Assembly: GCA_963169105.1 (NCBI GenBank)
Contig: OY720633.1
Location: 142,210,700-142,274,699 of the forward strand
DNA: 64,000 bases
Source: Ceriagrion tenellum
Lineage: Eukaryota; Arthropoda; Insecta; Odonata; Coenagrionidae
Direction: 5' to 3'
In this document: piece after piece, positions 45,728 through 56,924 of the stretch
Numbering within the stretch: the first letter of the stretch is position 1
How the letters are laid out: each line of letters opens with the position of its first letter
The notes under the pieces: model-generated
Told to the model about the DNA's origin: nothing
Seen by the model: the letters and a program-made list of their open reading frames with translations, nothing else
Database searches by the model: none
Translations under genes and position numbers: made by a program

Positions 45728-46023
45728 CCCTTTTGCTGCGGTCAAACTGAGGAGACTTTCCAGCCCCTGTGCGGGGAAAGAATGAACGGTTTCAGCACAG
45801 AAAGTATGTCTCTTGTTTAGGACCTCTTATCCAGAGAATGCCTACACTGATTTTTATGAAACAGAGTAAATATATAACAATGAACTTGGCGAATAATATT
45901 CTCGGAAAAAGAGAAGGATCGGAGGCGTGGATAGGAACAGCCACTTGTCAACAGAATGTAGGAGCTACATTCACAGCAGTCAACCAGGTGAATGTAGCTG
46001 CTACGTTCACAGTGGCGAAAGGG
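45728..46023. repeat. MITE with TTAA-type flank (296 bp)
   Basis: The left end CCCTTTTGCTGCGGT pairs imperfectly with the right end AGTGGCGAAAGGG. The right flank is TTAA (46024-46027); the left flank is TAAA. Internally two related palindromic words occur near the right end (AATGTAGGAGCTACATT and GAATGTAGCTGCTACGTTC). Consistent with a piggyBac-type non-autonomous element. Confidence 0.55.
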
Positions 46024-46659
46024 TTAAAAGTGCACCTGGGGCATACTGGTCCCCTCGATCCCAACTAGCTATGCCACTCGATAATAGAATAGTCATACTT
46101 CTACTCTGACTAAAGATGCCAATATTATTATCATCTGTAGTTATTTCTTATTTGTCCAGCCAAAAAATGCTCTAATGAGATTAATTTTGTTATGATTTCG
46201 TAATTCAAGTTGATCACATCTTAGGTATGAAAAAGTTACAGCTTTTAGGAATTCTTCAATGTAATTTCTATTAATTATGACATTTTTACCAGCCATTCTG
46301 CTAGTGCCTATTGTTTGAAGGGGGGATGTATTCAGTCTTTTATTGCTGTCTGAGCTGTTGTATTGCCCTAAGAGTTGGATTAATTTCTCATACCTTCTGC
46401 CTAGAAAATTCTCTTCCAGGCAGTGGATGGTTTGTACTTGTCCTCCCTGGTGTCGTTAAGGTGTTTTACTATCTCAATAGCCTGCTGGATCAATCTGGAG
46501 TATTAGTGGGTCTCATTATTGATTACTTTTGGTTAAATTATCCATAAGTCTGCCATCTTACCTGGCCGCATCTTCGGAGATAGTGGACAGCCAAAGCTCC
46601 TTTTACCCTGAGGATGAATCATGTTCCTAAAATCTGCATTGTAGAGATGTACTTTTCTG

Positions 46660-48720
46660 CCTGATGTGGGAAAAGTTGCTAGACTGCTAACTGGTACACT
46701 GGAGTGTGCGAGGGAGCTTATCCTTGTGCTTGGGCTGGTGGTCGCCCGTCTTTCTGCAACAATGATAAGGAAAGAAATAAAACTTAGTAGTTTTCCACAT
46801 GGTTTATTCGTCCTCGACTGGTTTCAGCAACTCATTGCCATTATCAAGAGGTTAAAGAAACATCAACACTCACCAGTCTTTCACCTTTATACCTTACAAA
46901 AGAGGAGGGGACTGGGTTAGGGAAATAGGTAGGGGGGAGGCCAGTGAGGAAAATACAAAATTTTTCGGTTAGGCAGCAAGGTCAGTGTTCATTCATTCAT
47001 TAACCAGGATAATAAGTCTATGTTTTCGAAACGTAATGGATAATAATCATCTGTCTGACTTTGATTTTAATGTTTTACAGGATGGGGACAAAGGTGCTAA
47101 GTTGGACTTTTTAGAAAATTTTGAAAGAAGGACATTTCACCAACTGCACACAGAAAAACTCATCAACGAGGTGGTTCCCATGAACTCACCACTTCTTTCC
47201 GTAAGAGTCCCCCTCCTTCCTCCTCCTCAAAGTTTTCATAACACTGACCTTGCTCCCTAACCAAAAAATTTTGTATTCTCCTTACTTGCCTCCCCCCACC
47301 TCTTTCCTTAACCCTGCCCCCTCCTCTGTTGTAAGGTATAAAGATAAAAGACTGGTGAGTTTCAATGTTTTTTTTAACCTCTTAATAATGGCAATGAGTC
47401 GCTGAAACCGGTTGAGGACGAATAAACCATGTGGAAAACTACTAAGTTTTACTTCTTTCCTTATCATGGAAAAGTTCCACCAAGTGAGCCCAGCGACAAT
47501 TAATTTTATTTCTGCTACGAGTAAATCTGAATCAGACATTGGCATTTGAGATAATCCATGTGATTCTATCAGTAGTTTCCGTTATACATGGTAGAGTTAA
47601 AGCGGATGGACTTCAGAAATTCTTCCTCTGCAGTTAATCTTTCTCCCCTTATGGACCTTATTTGGATCATCTCCTTATGGTAGCTATCTTTCTGTGCAAT
47701 GATGAGATGTACTTTCTCTTTCTTGAGAGGGTCATAATCAGAAGAGGTGATTGCTCGATGCATCCGAGTTTTCAGCAATCCTGCCCACTGTATGGGACTT
47801 TGTATGTACCCACTTAGGTGGGATGAAATGATCAGGTATTGGTATGTGTGCATCTTCCACCTGTAGGCAGAGTGTTCTAGGCTGCTGTCTTGATTCCTCC
47901 CCAATAAAACATCCAGGTGTGCCAATTGTCCATTCATTTTGGTCTTCATAGTGAAATTGGTGCTGGGGTATTATGCAAACAGTTGCTTTAGGAATTCTCA
48001 AAAATGCAGTTTGCCATGCTGTCAAATGACCATTGTGTCATATCTCTGATGGAAGACTTCTTGGCAGAGCTGCTGAGTGCTCTCCACTCCTAACTCTTTG
48101 CAGTAGGTGTTTGCTGCAGCCATGAGTTGTTGAGATCCCTTTCCCGAGCTGTTTGTAGTAGTTACCATCTTAGAGCATGTCCAAATTTTTGTAACCTAAC
48201 TCCACAATGTCTAGAAGGTCCTTTGGCAAGCCTTGATCTCAGAGATGCCTGATGGACTCCTTGACAGGAGTGTTTATGAGAAGAGACCTTCTGTCGAAGC
48301 TCACTATGTGATAGGTTCTTTCCTTCTTTGTTGGTTTTAGGATTTTTGTGAAGTGGGTAGAATTCTTCTCAAAAGGAGAGGTGCATCCTGAGAAGGGAAG
48401 TGGATTACAAGAAAATGTTGGACCAGCATGTTGGTTGGGGCACTGATACTACTGCTCTTGGCTGGAGTTAGTCACCCCTTCTTATGAAGGTATGCCATGA
48501 AGCCTATGAGCTACTGCATCCGAGGGGAGGAGTCCTCACTTAGCCTCCTGAGAAATGGATACTGCTTCATCACCTCCCTCATATGCCAACCTATTCTTGT
48601 AGTTGTGCCCATCTTCAACTCCATGTATGTCTATGGTGCAGCTGTTGTCTTTGTAGGTATCCACCTATCGCTAGACAGAATGAGTGGAATTGGCGAGGAA
48701 TGCCTGACACTCTTCAAACC
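46660..48720 (-). mobile_element. Rearranged Penelope-like element (PLE) with inverted pLTR arms
   Basis: RT sequence on the minus strand: APTNMLVQHFLVIHFP (about 48440-48390), SFDRRSLLINTPVKESIRHL (about 48290), GNYYKQLGKG, a decayed RYDTMVI box near 48035, then NGQLAHLDVLLGR, HSAYRWKMHTYQYL and LLKTRMHRAI (47949-47569). These are Penelope RT motifs in order. Next to it are two 228-bp arms in inverted orientation, 46762-46989 and 47240-47467, with over 85% identity by eye. Between them a plus-strand open stretch (46990-47239; LDFLENFERRTFHQLHTEKLINEVV) resembles the C-terminus of the GIY-YIG endonuclease. The copy therefore joins two halves head to head. Inactive. Confidence 0.65.
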
Positions 48721-49429
48721 TATCACCATGGAAATTTTGGGATCGACCTAAGTATTTGAGAGTTGAATTTCAGCTTGGCTGATCACTAATAAAGCTGAGA
48801 AGTAGGTAATGAGTGACAAAACAGCCATGGGGGTGATGCCCTCAACTGCAGAGTCTAGGGTATCTGCACCTCTATGCCTACTTTTGTGTAGGTATATGTA
48901 TTTGAGATGCATCTCTTAGTTAACTGCTGAATCAAGCAAACTTCAATTATGCTAGCCCATTTGTTTTTGCCTTTACCACAGTCTAAACAATGAGAATTTG
49001 CTGTATTGTGGTATTTTCCAATGTGCTAGGTCAGAGGAAGGTGAATACATCTACTTCTTCTTGTGTTATAAATACTAATAAAAATGGAGTGCTGCATGTC
49101 TGTTATCTGCCATTCTCTTTAAAAATGGCAGAACTAATTGAGCTGATACTATGTTCTAAGGAGTGCTATTTGAATATTGGTAGGTTTAGGCCCTTGGAGC
49201 CCCGAAACAGGCCCTTTGGCTGTTATAGAATATCGCTAAGCTAAAATTTTGTACACTGTTTGAGACATCTGTAGTACACTCATGAAACCATGGCTGAGCT
49301 TAGAGTAATAGTTAGAGCCCTAAGTCCTCAAATCAGTGCTCTCTGCTTCCTCATTACCTAGGATGGTATGATATGATTAATGATGAACTGATTATCATGA
49401 AATATCGCACGTAGGTACATGATATGCAA
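48721..49429. other. Intergenic, nothing recognised
   Basis: No coding family or repeat that I can support. Confidence 0.35.
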
Positions 49430-49840
49430 AAGATGGAAAAATGGCCAAGGAGCAAAAAGTGGGCCCTTCATGCTAGGTGGAGAAGCACGATTCAAACCAT
49501 CACAAACATGATTCAAACATCACTCTTTTGTGATCAAATATTGACTCAGCTACTTGCTATATCCAAGAAAGGCCCACACCACTCCTTGTCTATTATTTAT
49601 AATAAACTTCCTCGTTGTATAAAAAGTCCACTGTGGCTATTTTTAAAACAAATCTAAAAGAGTTCTTGCTCCAGAAATGCTACTATACCGACAATGAATT
49701 CCTTAGTGACAAATTGTAATTATGCAAATAGTGTTACAATTTTTATATTCTTATGTGAGTACTTGTTTCGTCTTGATTTTCTGACCATGTTCTATGTCAT
49801 GTAAATGACCAACAGAACAATAATATTATTATTATTATCC
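49430..49840 (+). pseudogene. Jockey/CR1-type LINE 3' end
   Basis: Reads SLSIIYNKLPRCIKSP, then a KSSCS...ATI region and a NEF-like end, matching the C-terminal part of the 17006-17485 copy. It is followed by a 3' UTR ending in AATATTATTATTATTATC, the ATT repeat tail of this LINE type. Confidence 0.6.
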
Positions 49841-50144
49841 CGTGTATCCTGAAACGCATGCTTTTAGCAAAGCAGTTAACAAGCACGCAACGGAATGCGC
49901 ATAGTGCGCAAACCGTTTCAATTTGTCATGTATTATTTCTGCGATTTCTGCTGGTTCTGCCTCTTTGCTTGTCCAAGATTGTTTTCATCTCTCTGATGGT
50001 ATAAACGTCTCGTTTTATGAAGTATAAGTGTCCCACATATCCGCGCATAATGCTGCTCCAGACTGAGTAACATCTCCTTCAGTTCTATCAAGAATTTCAC
50101 TTTGGTTCGCTGAATCCGCCAGGATTTACCGATTTGTTTATTAC

Positions 50145-50150
50145 ATGTAA
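50145..50150 (+). promoter_or_regulatory. Minimal start-stop uORF before BORCS7
   Basis: ATGTAA followed by GCT and then the BORCS7 ATG at 50154, all in one frame. If the transcript begins upstream, a scanning ribosome meets an AUG followed directly by a stop nine nucleotides before the real start. Confidence 0.5.
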
Positions 50151-50153
50151 GCT

Positions 50154-50647
50154 ATGGCTTCAGCTTCGAGCACCAGTGCGAGAAGTTTATTTGTTGAATC
50201 AAAGCTAAGACTGTCCGATCGTGTTCAAGTGAACGTTAATTATGTCGCGTCCGTAGCGCGGCAAATCCAGAGAGGAGCGAAGTCAAATGAAGTAAGAGGA
50301 TATTTTGTGTGTTGTATTTCATTTTTCCACGTAATTGTAAAACAAATTAGTTAAAGAAATGCCTCCTTAAAATTTGCAGACATTAATGCATGCAGCGAAA
50401 AGCTTTGCCCTGCAGGAAAACACCATTGACAATTCATTGGAGGTAGGTGAAATTGCCCTCTTAAGCATTCAAGCAGTGTCATTTTTGTTGCTTTCACGAG
50501 TATGTAATACATACCAAACATTTGTTACAGAACCTAAAGAAAATGAATATGATTGCAACTCATCTCAGCTTTCAACAAGAATCCATTCAAAAAAGTGCCC
50601 AGTTGCTTGAAGAGGTTAAGGAGGAAGTGCGGGCCATGCAGAGGTAG
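50154..50647 (+). CDS. BORCS7: BORCS7, BLOC-1-related complex subunit 7
   Basis: Subunit of BORC, the lysosome-surface complex that recruits ARL8 and kinesin to position lysosomes. The three exons 50154-50291, 50380-50442 and 50531-50647 join in phase 0 to give 105 aa, the usual family length. Recognisable parts are QVNVNYVASVARQIQRGAKS, the central AAKSFALQENTIDNS and the coiled-coil C-terminus MIATHLSFQQESIQKSAQLLEEV. The protein is almost wholly helical, with no signal or membrane segment. A start-stop codon pair (ATGTAA, 50145-50150) lies in frame just 3 nt upstream of the start, which could dampen or reset translation if it is in the mRNA. The gene stands alone, with transposon-derived sequence on both sides. 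Confidence 0.92.
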
Positions 50648-52705
50648 TTGCAAAGTTAATTGCTGTGTGTGTGTGATAAAACTTACTTTAATGAAACTTT
50701 AGCAAGATGCTGTGAAATCGTGTCAATTATTTATTTCGAATTGTTTACTAGGGGATTCATATAGCATCAGTGCCTATTATACTGCTATATATTCTAGAAT
50801 ACTCTTGTGATGAATGAAAGACTTTGCATTAAAAGTAATAGCCTGTGCACGCTATTTTGTATTATTGCACTTTAACCGACATTGTCAATTGGCTCCAGCT
50901 TCTAAGGAATTGAGGGATTTAATCCTCACCCCCTTTGAAGCGACTGCGACTTCCAGAATGCCTGGGTGCTGCCCTGTCTCCGGCTGTCTACTGATCATGC
51001 TGTCTTTGCCTCTTCTTTCAAATTGCCTCGAGGCAAGAAAGGAGAGTTGTAATGACTACATGCATCTGTATTTCATGTGAACGTTCAATGTTAGGAAGAT
51101 CTTTATATGTATGCATTTTATTTTCTATATTTAAATTATTATGATTATTTTTAAATTATTATGATTATATGACATTTTGGAAAGTTTATTGACATTTTGT
51201 AAACCAATCTCTCGCATAAATGATAGGTTTATTGAATTACCAATTGATATTAAATATGTGACTTTGTTTGATTGAACTATGAAAGTGAAGTCATTGTTGT
51301 TTCATGGGCAGTCTGTATTTTTATACTTTGAACGATCACACATTCCATCCAGTCCATGCATTATTTATGGTTTTGGTTTCTTTGGGTGCCTAATTTGAAA
51401 TTGAAACTAGTTTGTATCAGGGTTGGGTGAAACTCATCAGCTTTTATGTTCTGTTTAATTTGTCAATATTGTTGATTATTAACTGATAACTACTATTTAT
51501 GAATTGTTGATTTTTATTGTAAATATGTGTGTAGATAAATACATGTGTGCATTGAAAAGCATATTGTCGTTTGACTGCTGAGGAAGTTTAGTTAATTTGT
51601 GACAATTCCTGAGTATGTCCTCTGTCCCAGTTCAAATATTAATGGGCTATTTTCCCTTTGAGTTGGTATGGAGTTTTTTCCATGGAAAAGCATGTCCAGG
51701 ACCATGTTCAATTGGATTTCAACAAATTAAAAAATTGTTCTTATTAAAAATTCAATGCAACTGTCATTCATATTCCTGCTTATTATAACTAATCATCTGT
51801 AGGTGATTCCTTAAATATATATAGACAAAGTATGATTAATTGGTTGCTGAAGTCAGAAGTAATCCTTTCTGCTGGTAACAATATTCAAGCAAACGTGAAC
51901 ATTAAAATTGCCAGTTAACCTGAGTTTTTCAGCATATATATTTATTCCTAGCTCTGGGTAATTATATTGCGGTGGATATTGAAAAGAAATTTGTGAGAAA
52001 ATGATGAAAAATTAGATCAGAAAGTTGCTTCTGTTGTAAAAAACCTGCATTTATTGGTACATTCATGATTTATGTTTTACCAGTGTTCACTTTCAATGGT
52101 CATCATATGTGGTTTTATGAAAATCTAAAATTATATTTTGCATGATGTGCAGTAACATAAATGGGAATGAGGGGATATTTTTATGGCAGATTTTCATAAT
52201 GAGATAAGACAAAATGGTATTCTGACAGCATTGGGGGCTCTGGGTTTCCCATCTCCAACCAGATGGGTCTAAGTTCCCTACCATGGCTATAATCCAAGTA
52301 CTTAAAATTCTCAGGATGTTTAGCTTCATGATTCTTTTGCTGAGCAACTTACCTACTGATCTACCATCGCCACCCTCTTCGGAGGTATCCACTTGAAATG
52401 AATTAAACTCGCAACAGTGGTTTAAGCTGTGGCAAACGGTCAGTTTTACCAGACCTTAAAGTTCGATATCCCCTAGTGGCTGGGGCGTGCTAGATGAGGC
52501 TCTTCTGTCAGCCAGCATTCCTTAAAGGGCAGGCACATAATTTCAGATTACTTGAAATCCCTTTTTAAAGTGGAGAACAGGCTCAATTGATAGATTTATT
52601 TTTAAATAAATTTATTTGGTGGTACATATTTGCATTTACCATTATGAGGCTGTAGGTTGAAAAGTGTTCAGTACTGGTCACTCAATGAAGATCCTCTGGA
52701 CTTCT
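50648..52705. other. BORCS7 3' region and intergenic space
   Basis: Includes the BORCS7 3' UTR. A tandem 17-bp repeat ATTTTTAAATTATTATGATT-like is at 51128-51170. No gene seen. Confidence 0.4.
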
Positions 52706-52709
52706 TTAA

Positions 52710-52869
52710 CCTTTATCTTCCGAGTGTGTCTCTCTGGCACAAAAATTGTGTCCCTAGACTGCCGAGTGTGTTCGTTTGGCATATTGATGGACATTTAAAA
52801 AACAATGGTCATTTAAAAAACCCCAGCCAGCAAGGCTTACGACTATGGAAAAACTCAGGAAAGTAAAGG
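52710..52869. repeat. 160-bp MITE with perfect TTAA target duplication
   Basis: Flanked by TTAA at 52706-52709 and 52870-52873. The left end CCTTTATCTTCC mirrors the right end GGAAAGTAAAGG. Two copies of CCGAGTGTGT and of TTTAAAAAAC occur inside. No coding capacity. Fits a piggyBac-type non-autonomous element. Confidence 0.65.
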
Positions 52870-53966
52870 TTAAATAGGGGCTTCATTTTTAATATACTTC
52901 TACTTTTTCTGGAATATGATAGCATATTTTTTTCAATTCAATAGGTTTGCACACCAACATATTACATGTGTTTAATGCATACATCGGGGTCCTTATTCGG
53001 TCAAGGGTTCTAATTTGAGTTATTGCTTGGTACAACCCATGGGTTTATTGTGAATATTCCTAACAAATTTCGAACATTATTTTCACACTAGAAGCTGCCA
53101 AGGTGAGTACAGAAAATCACCTTGGGGAGCTGCTGCTTATTATTACACCACCAATCAAAAGTTGTGAATGGTTTTCATGATCATTAATCGCCACTAACCA
53201 ATACAGATTTTCATTTTAATTTGCCTGATGAGTTTTATTGTGTCAAAAATGTTCATGTGCAATAAGCCCAATGTTATTCAAATGTGTGTCAATGGGTATT
53301 TAATAGGAAAAATAAATCACAGAGGGGCTGTAGCACTGTAAGGAGACTAGACAATGGGGTCTTGGGTTCAAATACTACTCGGTGCTGGTTTCAGCCAGGG
53401 GCCATGGCCAAGCGGTGTGGTTTTTCATGCTTAATGAGAGAGCTTGTGTGTTTGACCTTTGCAGCTGCTTGAGGTGATCTGTATTGAACTGGAGTGAATG
53501 CTTCCTTGGTGTCACATGCAATTAAATTCCTTCAGTTTATGAGAATTCAGCTACCCATCTCAGTATAATTGGATGATGGTTTTTCTCTCATGCCATTTGG
53601 TTGGGGAGGCAACCGAGAGGTGGAGTCACTTTTACCATTTAGAATATGTTGATTAGGTGATGAGGGAAGGATTGATATATGAGTGGTATGGTAAGGGTGG
53701 AGAGAAATGTGGCATCGACATAGGGCCTGCAGTTTAATGTTGCATCTGATGGATGGAGTGCAACCCTTAAATAGTCCCCACTTGGCACCCAAGCAGGATT
53801 CCATTGAAAAAACTTAATCACTATATTGTCAGACTGCTCATGGATGGTCACCTTGGAAGGGACTGTTTTAAGAATTCTCATTCATCACTTCTCAATATAA
53901 GAGTCCAAAAATATTGTTAAACTTGCTAACAAAGAATATCCTCTATACTAATCATCCTTCTTTTTG

Positions 53967-54181
53967 AAATCGTTTCAGGCTTAACATGGTGGAAATGCGA
54001 TATATCCATGATAAAATATAACAACAATAGTAATATCCACACTTTAATGTAATACTTCAACACAGACCATGGTTTCGACATACTATGTCATTATTGACAT
54101 AGTATCTCGAAACCATGGTCTGTGTTGCCGCAGTACATTAAAGTGTGGATATTACTATTGTTGTTATATTTTATCATGGAT
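53967..54181. repeat. Near-perfect 182-bp palindrome with a 13-bp flanking duplication
   Basis: 54002-54183 folds back on itself: two arms of about 88 nt meet at CATTAT near 54092 and differ mainly over an 8-nt block beside TTTAATGT. The insertion appears bounded by ATCCTTCTTTTTG at 53954-53966 and again at 54182-54194. The arm sequence ATAGTATCTCGAAACCATGGTCTGTG recalls the GAAACC(A/G)G segment of the Penelope-like arm at 47400, so it may be a head-to-head PLE terminal fragment. That link is tentative. Confidence 0.75.
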
Positions 54182-54251
54182 ATCCTTCTTTTTGTTTTGC
54201 AATGTAAATGCCATGCAAATGTATTTTGCTTATCAATCACTTTCCGCAAAC

Positions 54252-54557
54252 TGGATCGGGTAGGTGTGGTGGCTGGAGTACTGGCTATGCATACAGATGG
54301 CCAGGGTTCAAATCCCTTCAGAGGAGGATGTTTTTCAGAGAAAACCCAATCCCTAATTGAGTATCTTGTAGAGAGGATTTGTAGTACAGTACTCAGTGTG
54401 TCAGGTGAGACATTAAACCGTGGTCCTCTTGGCGCCTTTCGTTGAGAACAGGCTAATGCTGATGCCAGGTTTCTCTCCACCCTTCCTCCCTTACCTATCT
54501 CCCATGGAGCTATTCGCTTTAACTGTTGGTCGCCTCCCCAAATATCCAATCACTCCA
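54252..54557 (+). repeat. tRNA-derived SINE, copy 2
   Basis: Same head and body as 29558-29862, with a better B box (GGGTTCAAATCCC) and A-box region (GGTGTGGTGGCTGGAGTA). It ends in ATATCCAATCACTCC. It begins about 60 bp after the palindrome. Confidence 0.8.
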
Positions 54558-55404
54558 ATACTTTCCACAATTTATAACTTGTGCTCTTAACTTCTTGTAT
54601 AAGCCTATGCCTACCATCACAGCTGCCAGTCAAATTATCTCTAGCCACCACACCAGCCCACCCACTCCCCATTTCAGGGTGCATATTCACAGAGTTGCAC
54701 TCACTGTTTTTTAGAAAACCCATTGTGCCTTCCGACTGGCCAAATCATCAAACTGGAGCCTCATCAAAGTAAATGGCAAGCAAGTTACCATATTCCTCGT
54801 TGTGGTTCTTGAGTTTTTTTTTAAACTTCTATATTCAGTTATGTATCCTTTATTTAATGGACCTCTGGATACTGCCTAATGGTATGGGAATGTTGAACCA
54901 GCTCATAGTATTTTTTGTATATTAATGTTAGAGAGGGATAGTGGCAGCCTAGTGCATTGCTTTGCCCAGGAGCCTCTGATGCTGCAAATCCAGCCTCTCC
55001 ATAAGTTGATGCAGTGATGTCAGATGCACTGCTGGGCTTGGCAAATAATGAGCTATCCCCCTATCAGTCAAAGTAATAGAGGTTAACCAATTGGTCTGAT
55101 GGTGGAGTGTGTAGGAATGAGACTTTATTTATAATAAGTTTTTAAACCTATTTAGGACCTTAGAGGAGAGCATAAAGATTTGAAACTGTGGGAGCATCTA
55201 AAGAAGGCAAGCCAATAAGTTATTCATAAGAATTGCTGTGCATTAAAATAACTGACTCCTACTCTTGATTAATGTGTTGCTTAAATTGAATTACCCTTTT
55301 CCAGCTATTTTTGATTTGGTTTTCCTTTCCTTTCGGTGTTTACATTCGTGGATTTTTGGTCTTCAGAAGGCTAACTAATTATGACATTTTCTAACTTAAA
55401 AAAA
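54558..55404. other. Intergenic, weak SINE-like patch
   Basis: 54940-55000 has a loose tRNA-like pattern (GTGGCAGCCTAGTGCATTG, GCAAATCCAGCC) that I would not call with confidence. Nothing else seen. Confidence 0.35.
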
Positions 55405-56650
55405 GTAAAGCTAAAAGTTAAGAGGAGGAGAACAGAAACTGGAATGAGTAGAGCGATTTAATTTCTTGGATAGTACATTGTAGAAAACTGGGCAGGTATG
55501 ATATGGCAAGGATTTTGGAAACAGAGTTGCGCTAGCAGTAGAAGCGTTCAGGAACAGGAGAGCGGATGGCTGTAACTTCTCGTGAGACGGTATAGGTTGG
55601 CGAAGAGTGAAAGGTTGTGTTATATGGAGAATTTACCTGGTCCCTGGGAAGCAGCGGCGAGGAAAGGCTTTGAGCGTTTGAGGTATGGGTGTGGAGGTGA
55701 ATGGAGACAGTGCGGAGGACGAACGAGGAAGTGCTCGGTATGGTGAGTGCGGAGAGGAAACTTTTGGATGAGGTAAGGCGGCAAAGATGGACGTTGAGGC
55801 TAGTAATGAGGGGCGAAGGGATGCAGCGCACACCTATTCTCTCGCCTCCGTCCGGCTTCCGTTTGCTTCCTCCCGTTTTTTCCGAAGGGTGGGCATATTA
55901 CGCCGCCCGCCTCCGTCCGCCAAAACCGAACGACGATAGACTTGGGCCCGCAGACAGTGCAGTTCACATCGCTTCAGCCATGGATGACGTACGATTTGGG
56001 GCGCTTGCAGCCTCGGCGAGCTTCATGCTCCAGGAGGAGACAGACTGAAACCAGCGCATACTATTCCTCCCGGCCTCTGTCCCCCTCCGACCGCCCGTCC
56101 GTATCCGCCAAACATTGTTGACCGAGAATTCCGGACGGAGATGGACGGAGGCCGGGAGGAATAGTATGCGCCAACCACGGAGTAGAATATATCCTACTGC
56201 GTGGCGCCAACTTGCGGAATAACCCGTATTTCAGTTAGCCATATATTTTGAGAGGGAGGAAGCGGACGGAGGCGGGAGGATTAGTGTGCGCTCGACTTAA
56301 GGCCGCGATAGAGGGGAGGAGAATGTTAGGAAAGGAGAAGAAAGAGAATACGCTGTATGGATGAGATGACGAGATTGGGACGTATGTTAGGATAAAACAA
56401 ATGGAGTTAGGAAATAGGGGCTTGCAACTCAAAAGACCAAAGGTATACCTTCTCTCTTTTATTTTAAGCCGACTCCAACCTAAAGAGAACTCTATAGTTA
56501 TCAACTATTGTACTTTGGCAATTATAGATTTCGCTCTTATTTTTAACAAGGCGTTAAAATCTTAGGGAAAGTAAAATATATGTAAATGCTACGATGACTC
56601 AAACCAAAATTTCTGGTGGTACCTAAGATTTCGCTGAAACTACGTATTAT
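55405..56650 (+). pseudogene. RTE-like LINE RT fragment interrupted by a foldback
   Basis: Plus strand: VERFNFLDSTL (RT thumb) at about 55445, VALAVEAFRNRRADG at 55525, then MVSAERKLLDEV and RTNEEVLGM at 55705-55770, as in the 30248-30592 copy. After the foldback (55826-56291) a GTYVRIKQM tail continues near 56385. Frameshifts and stops throughout. Confidence 0.65.
55826..56291. repeat. 466-bp GC-rich nested foldback element
   Basis: The outer ends are GCGCACACCTATTC...CGCCTCCGTCC and its inverse GGACGGAGGCG...TGTGCGC. Inside is a second inverted pair, GCGCATACTATTCCTCCCGG (56054) and CCGGGAGGAATAGTATGCGC (56151-56171). The same motif thus occurs four times, two in each orientation, with further CCTCCGTCCG words between. 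Much richer in G+C than its surroundings. No coding capacity and no clear target duplication. Confidence 0.65.
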
Positions 56651-56657
56651 GCTGTAA

Positions 56658-56769
56658 TAAGTAAAGCTAAAAGTTAGAGGAGGAGAACAGAAACTGGAAT
56701 GAGTAGAGCGATTTAATTTCTTGGATAGTACATTGTAAAAAACCGGGCAGGTATGATATGGCAAGGATT
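56658..56769 (+). repeat. Duplicate of 55405-55517
   Basis: About 112 bp repeated in direct orientation 1.25 kb downstream of its first copy, with only about three differences (one indel). The sequence is LINE RT (VERFNFLDSTL). Confidence 0.85.
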
Positions 56770-56924
56770 AATGGGCAGAAAACTTTTCCATTACATTCCG
56801 GTTTGAAGGATTTATTGGGAAGGGTTTCCAACTGCTTGACCGAGTACTGGCGTATGGAGCGCGAGTCTGCTACAATGGCGACAAGACTATAATAAATATG
56901 GCGTGTATTTGAGTGGGATAGGGA

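Noticed and set aside
54091..54549. 152-codon minus-strand open frame
   Set aside because: It spans the palindrome and the SINE copy; both are repeats and the frame has no protein resemblance.
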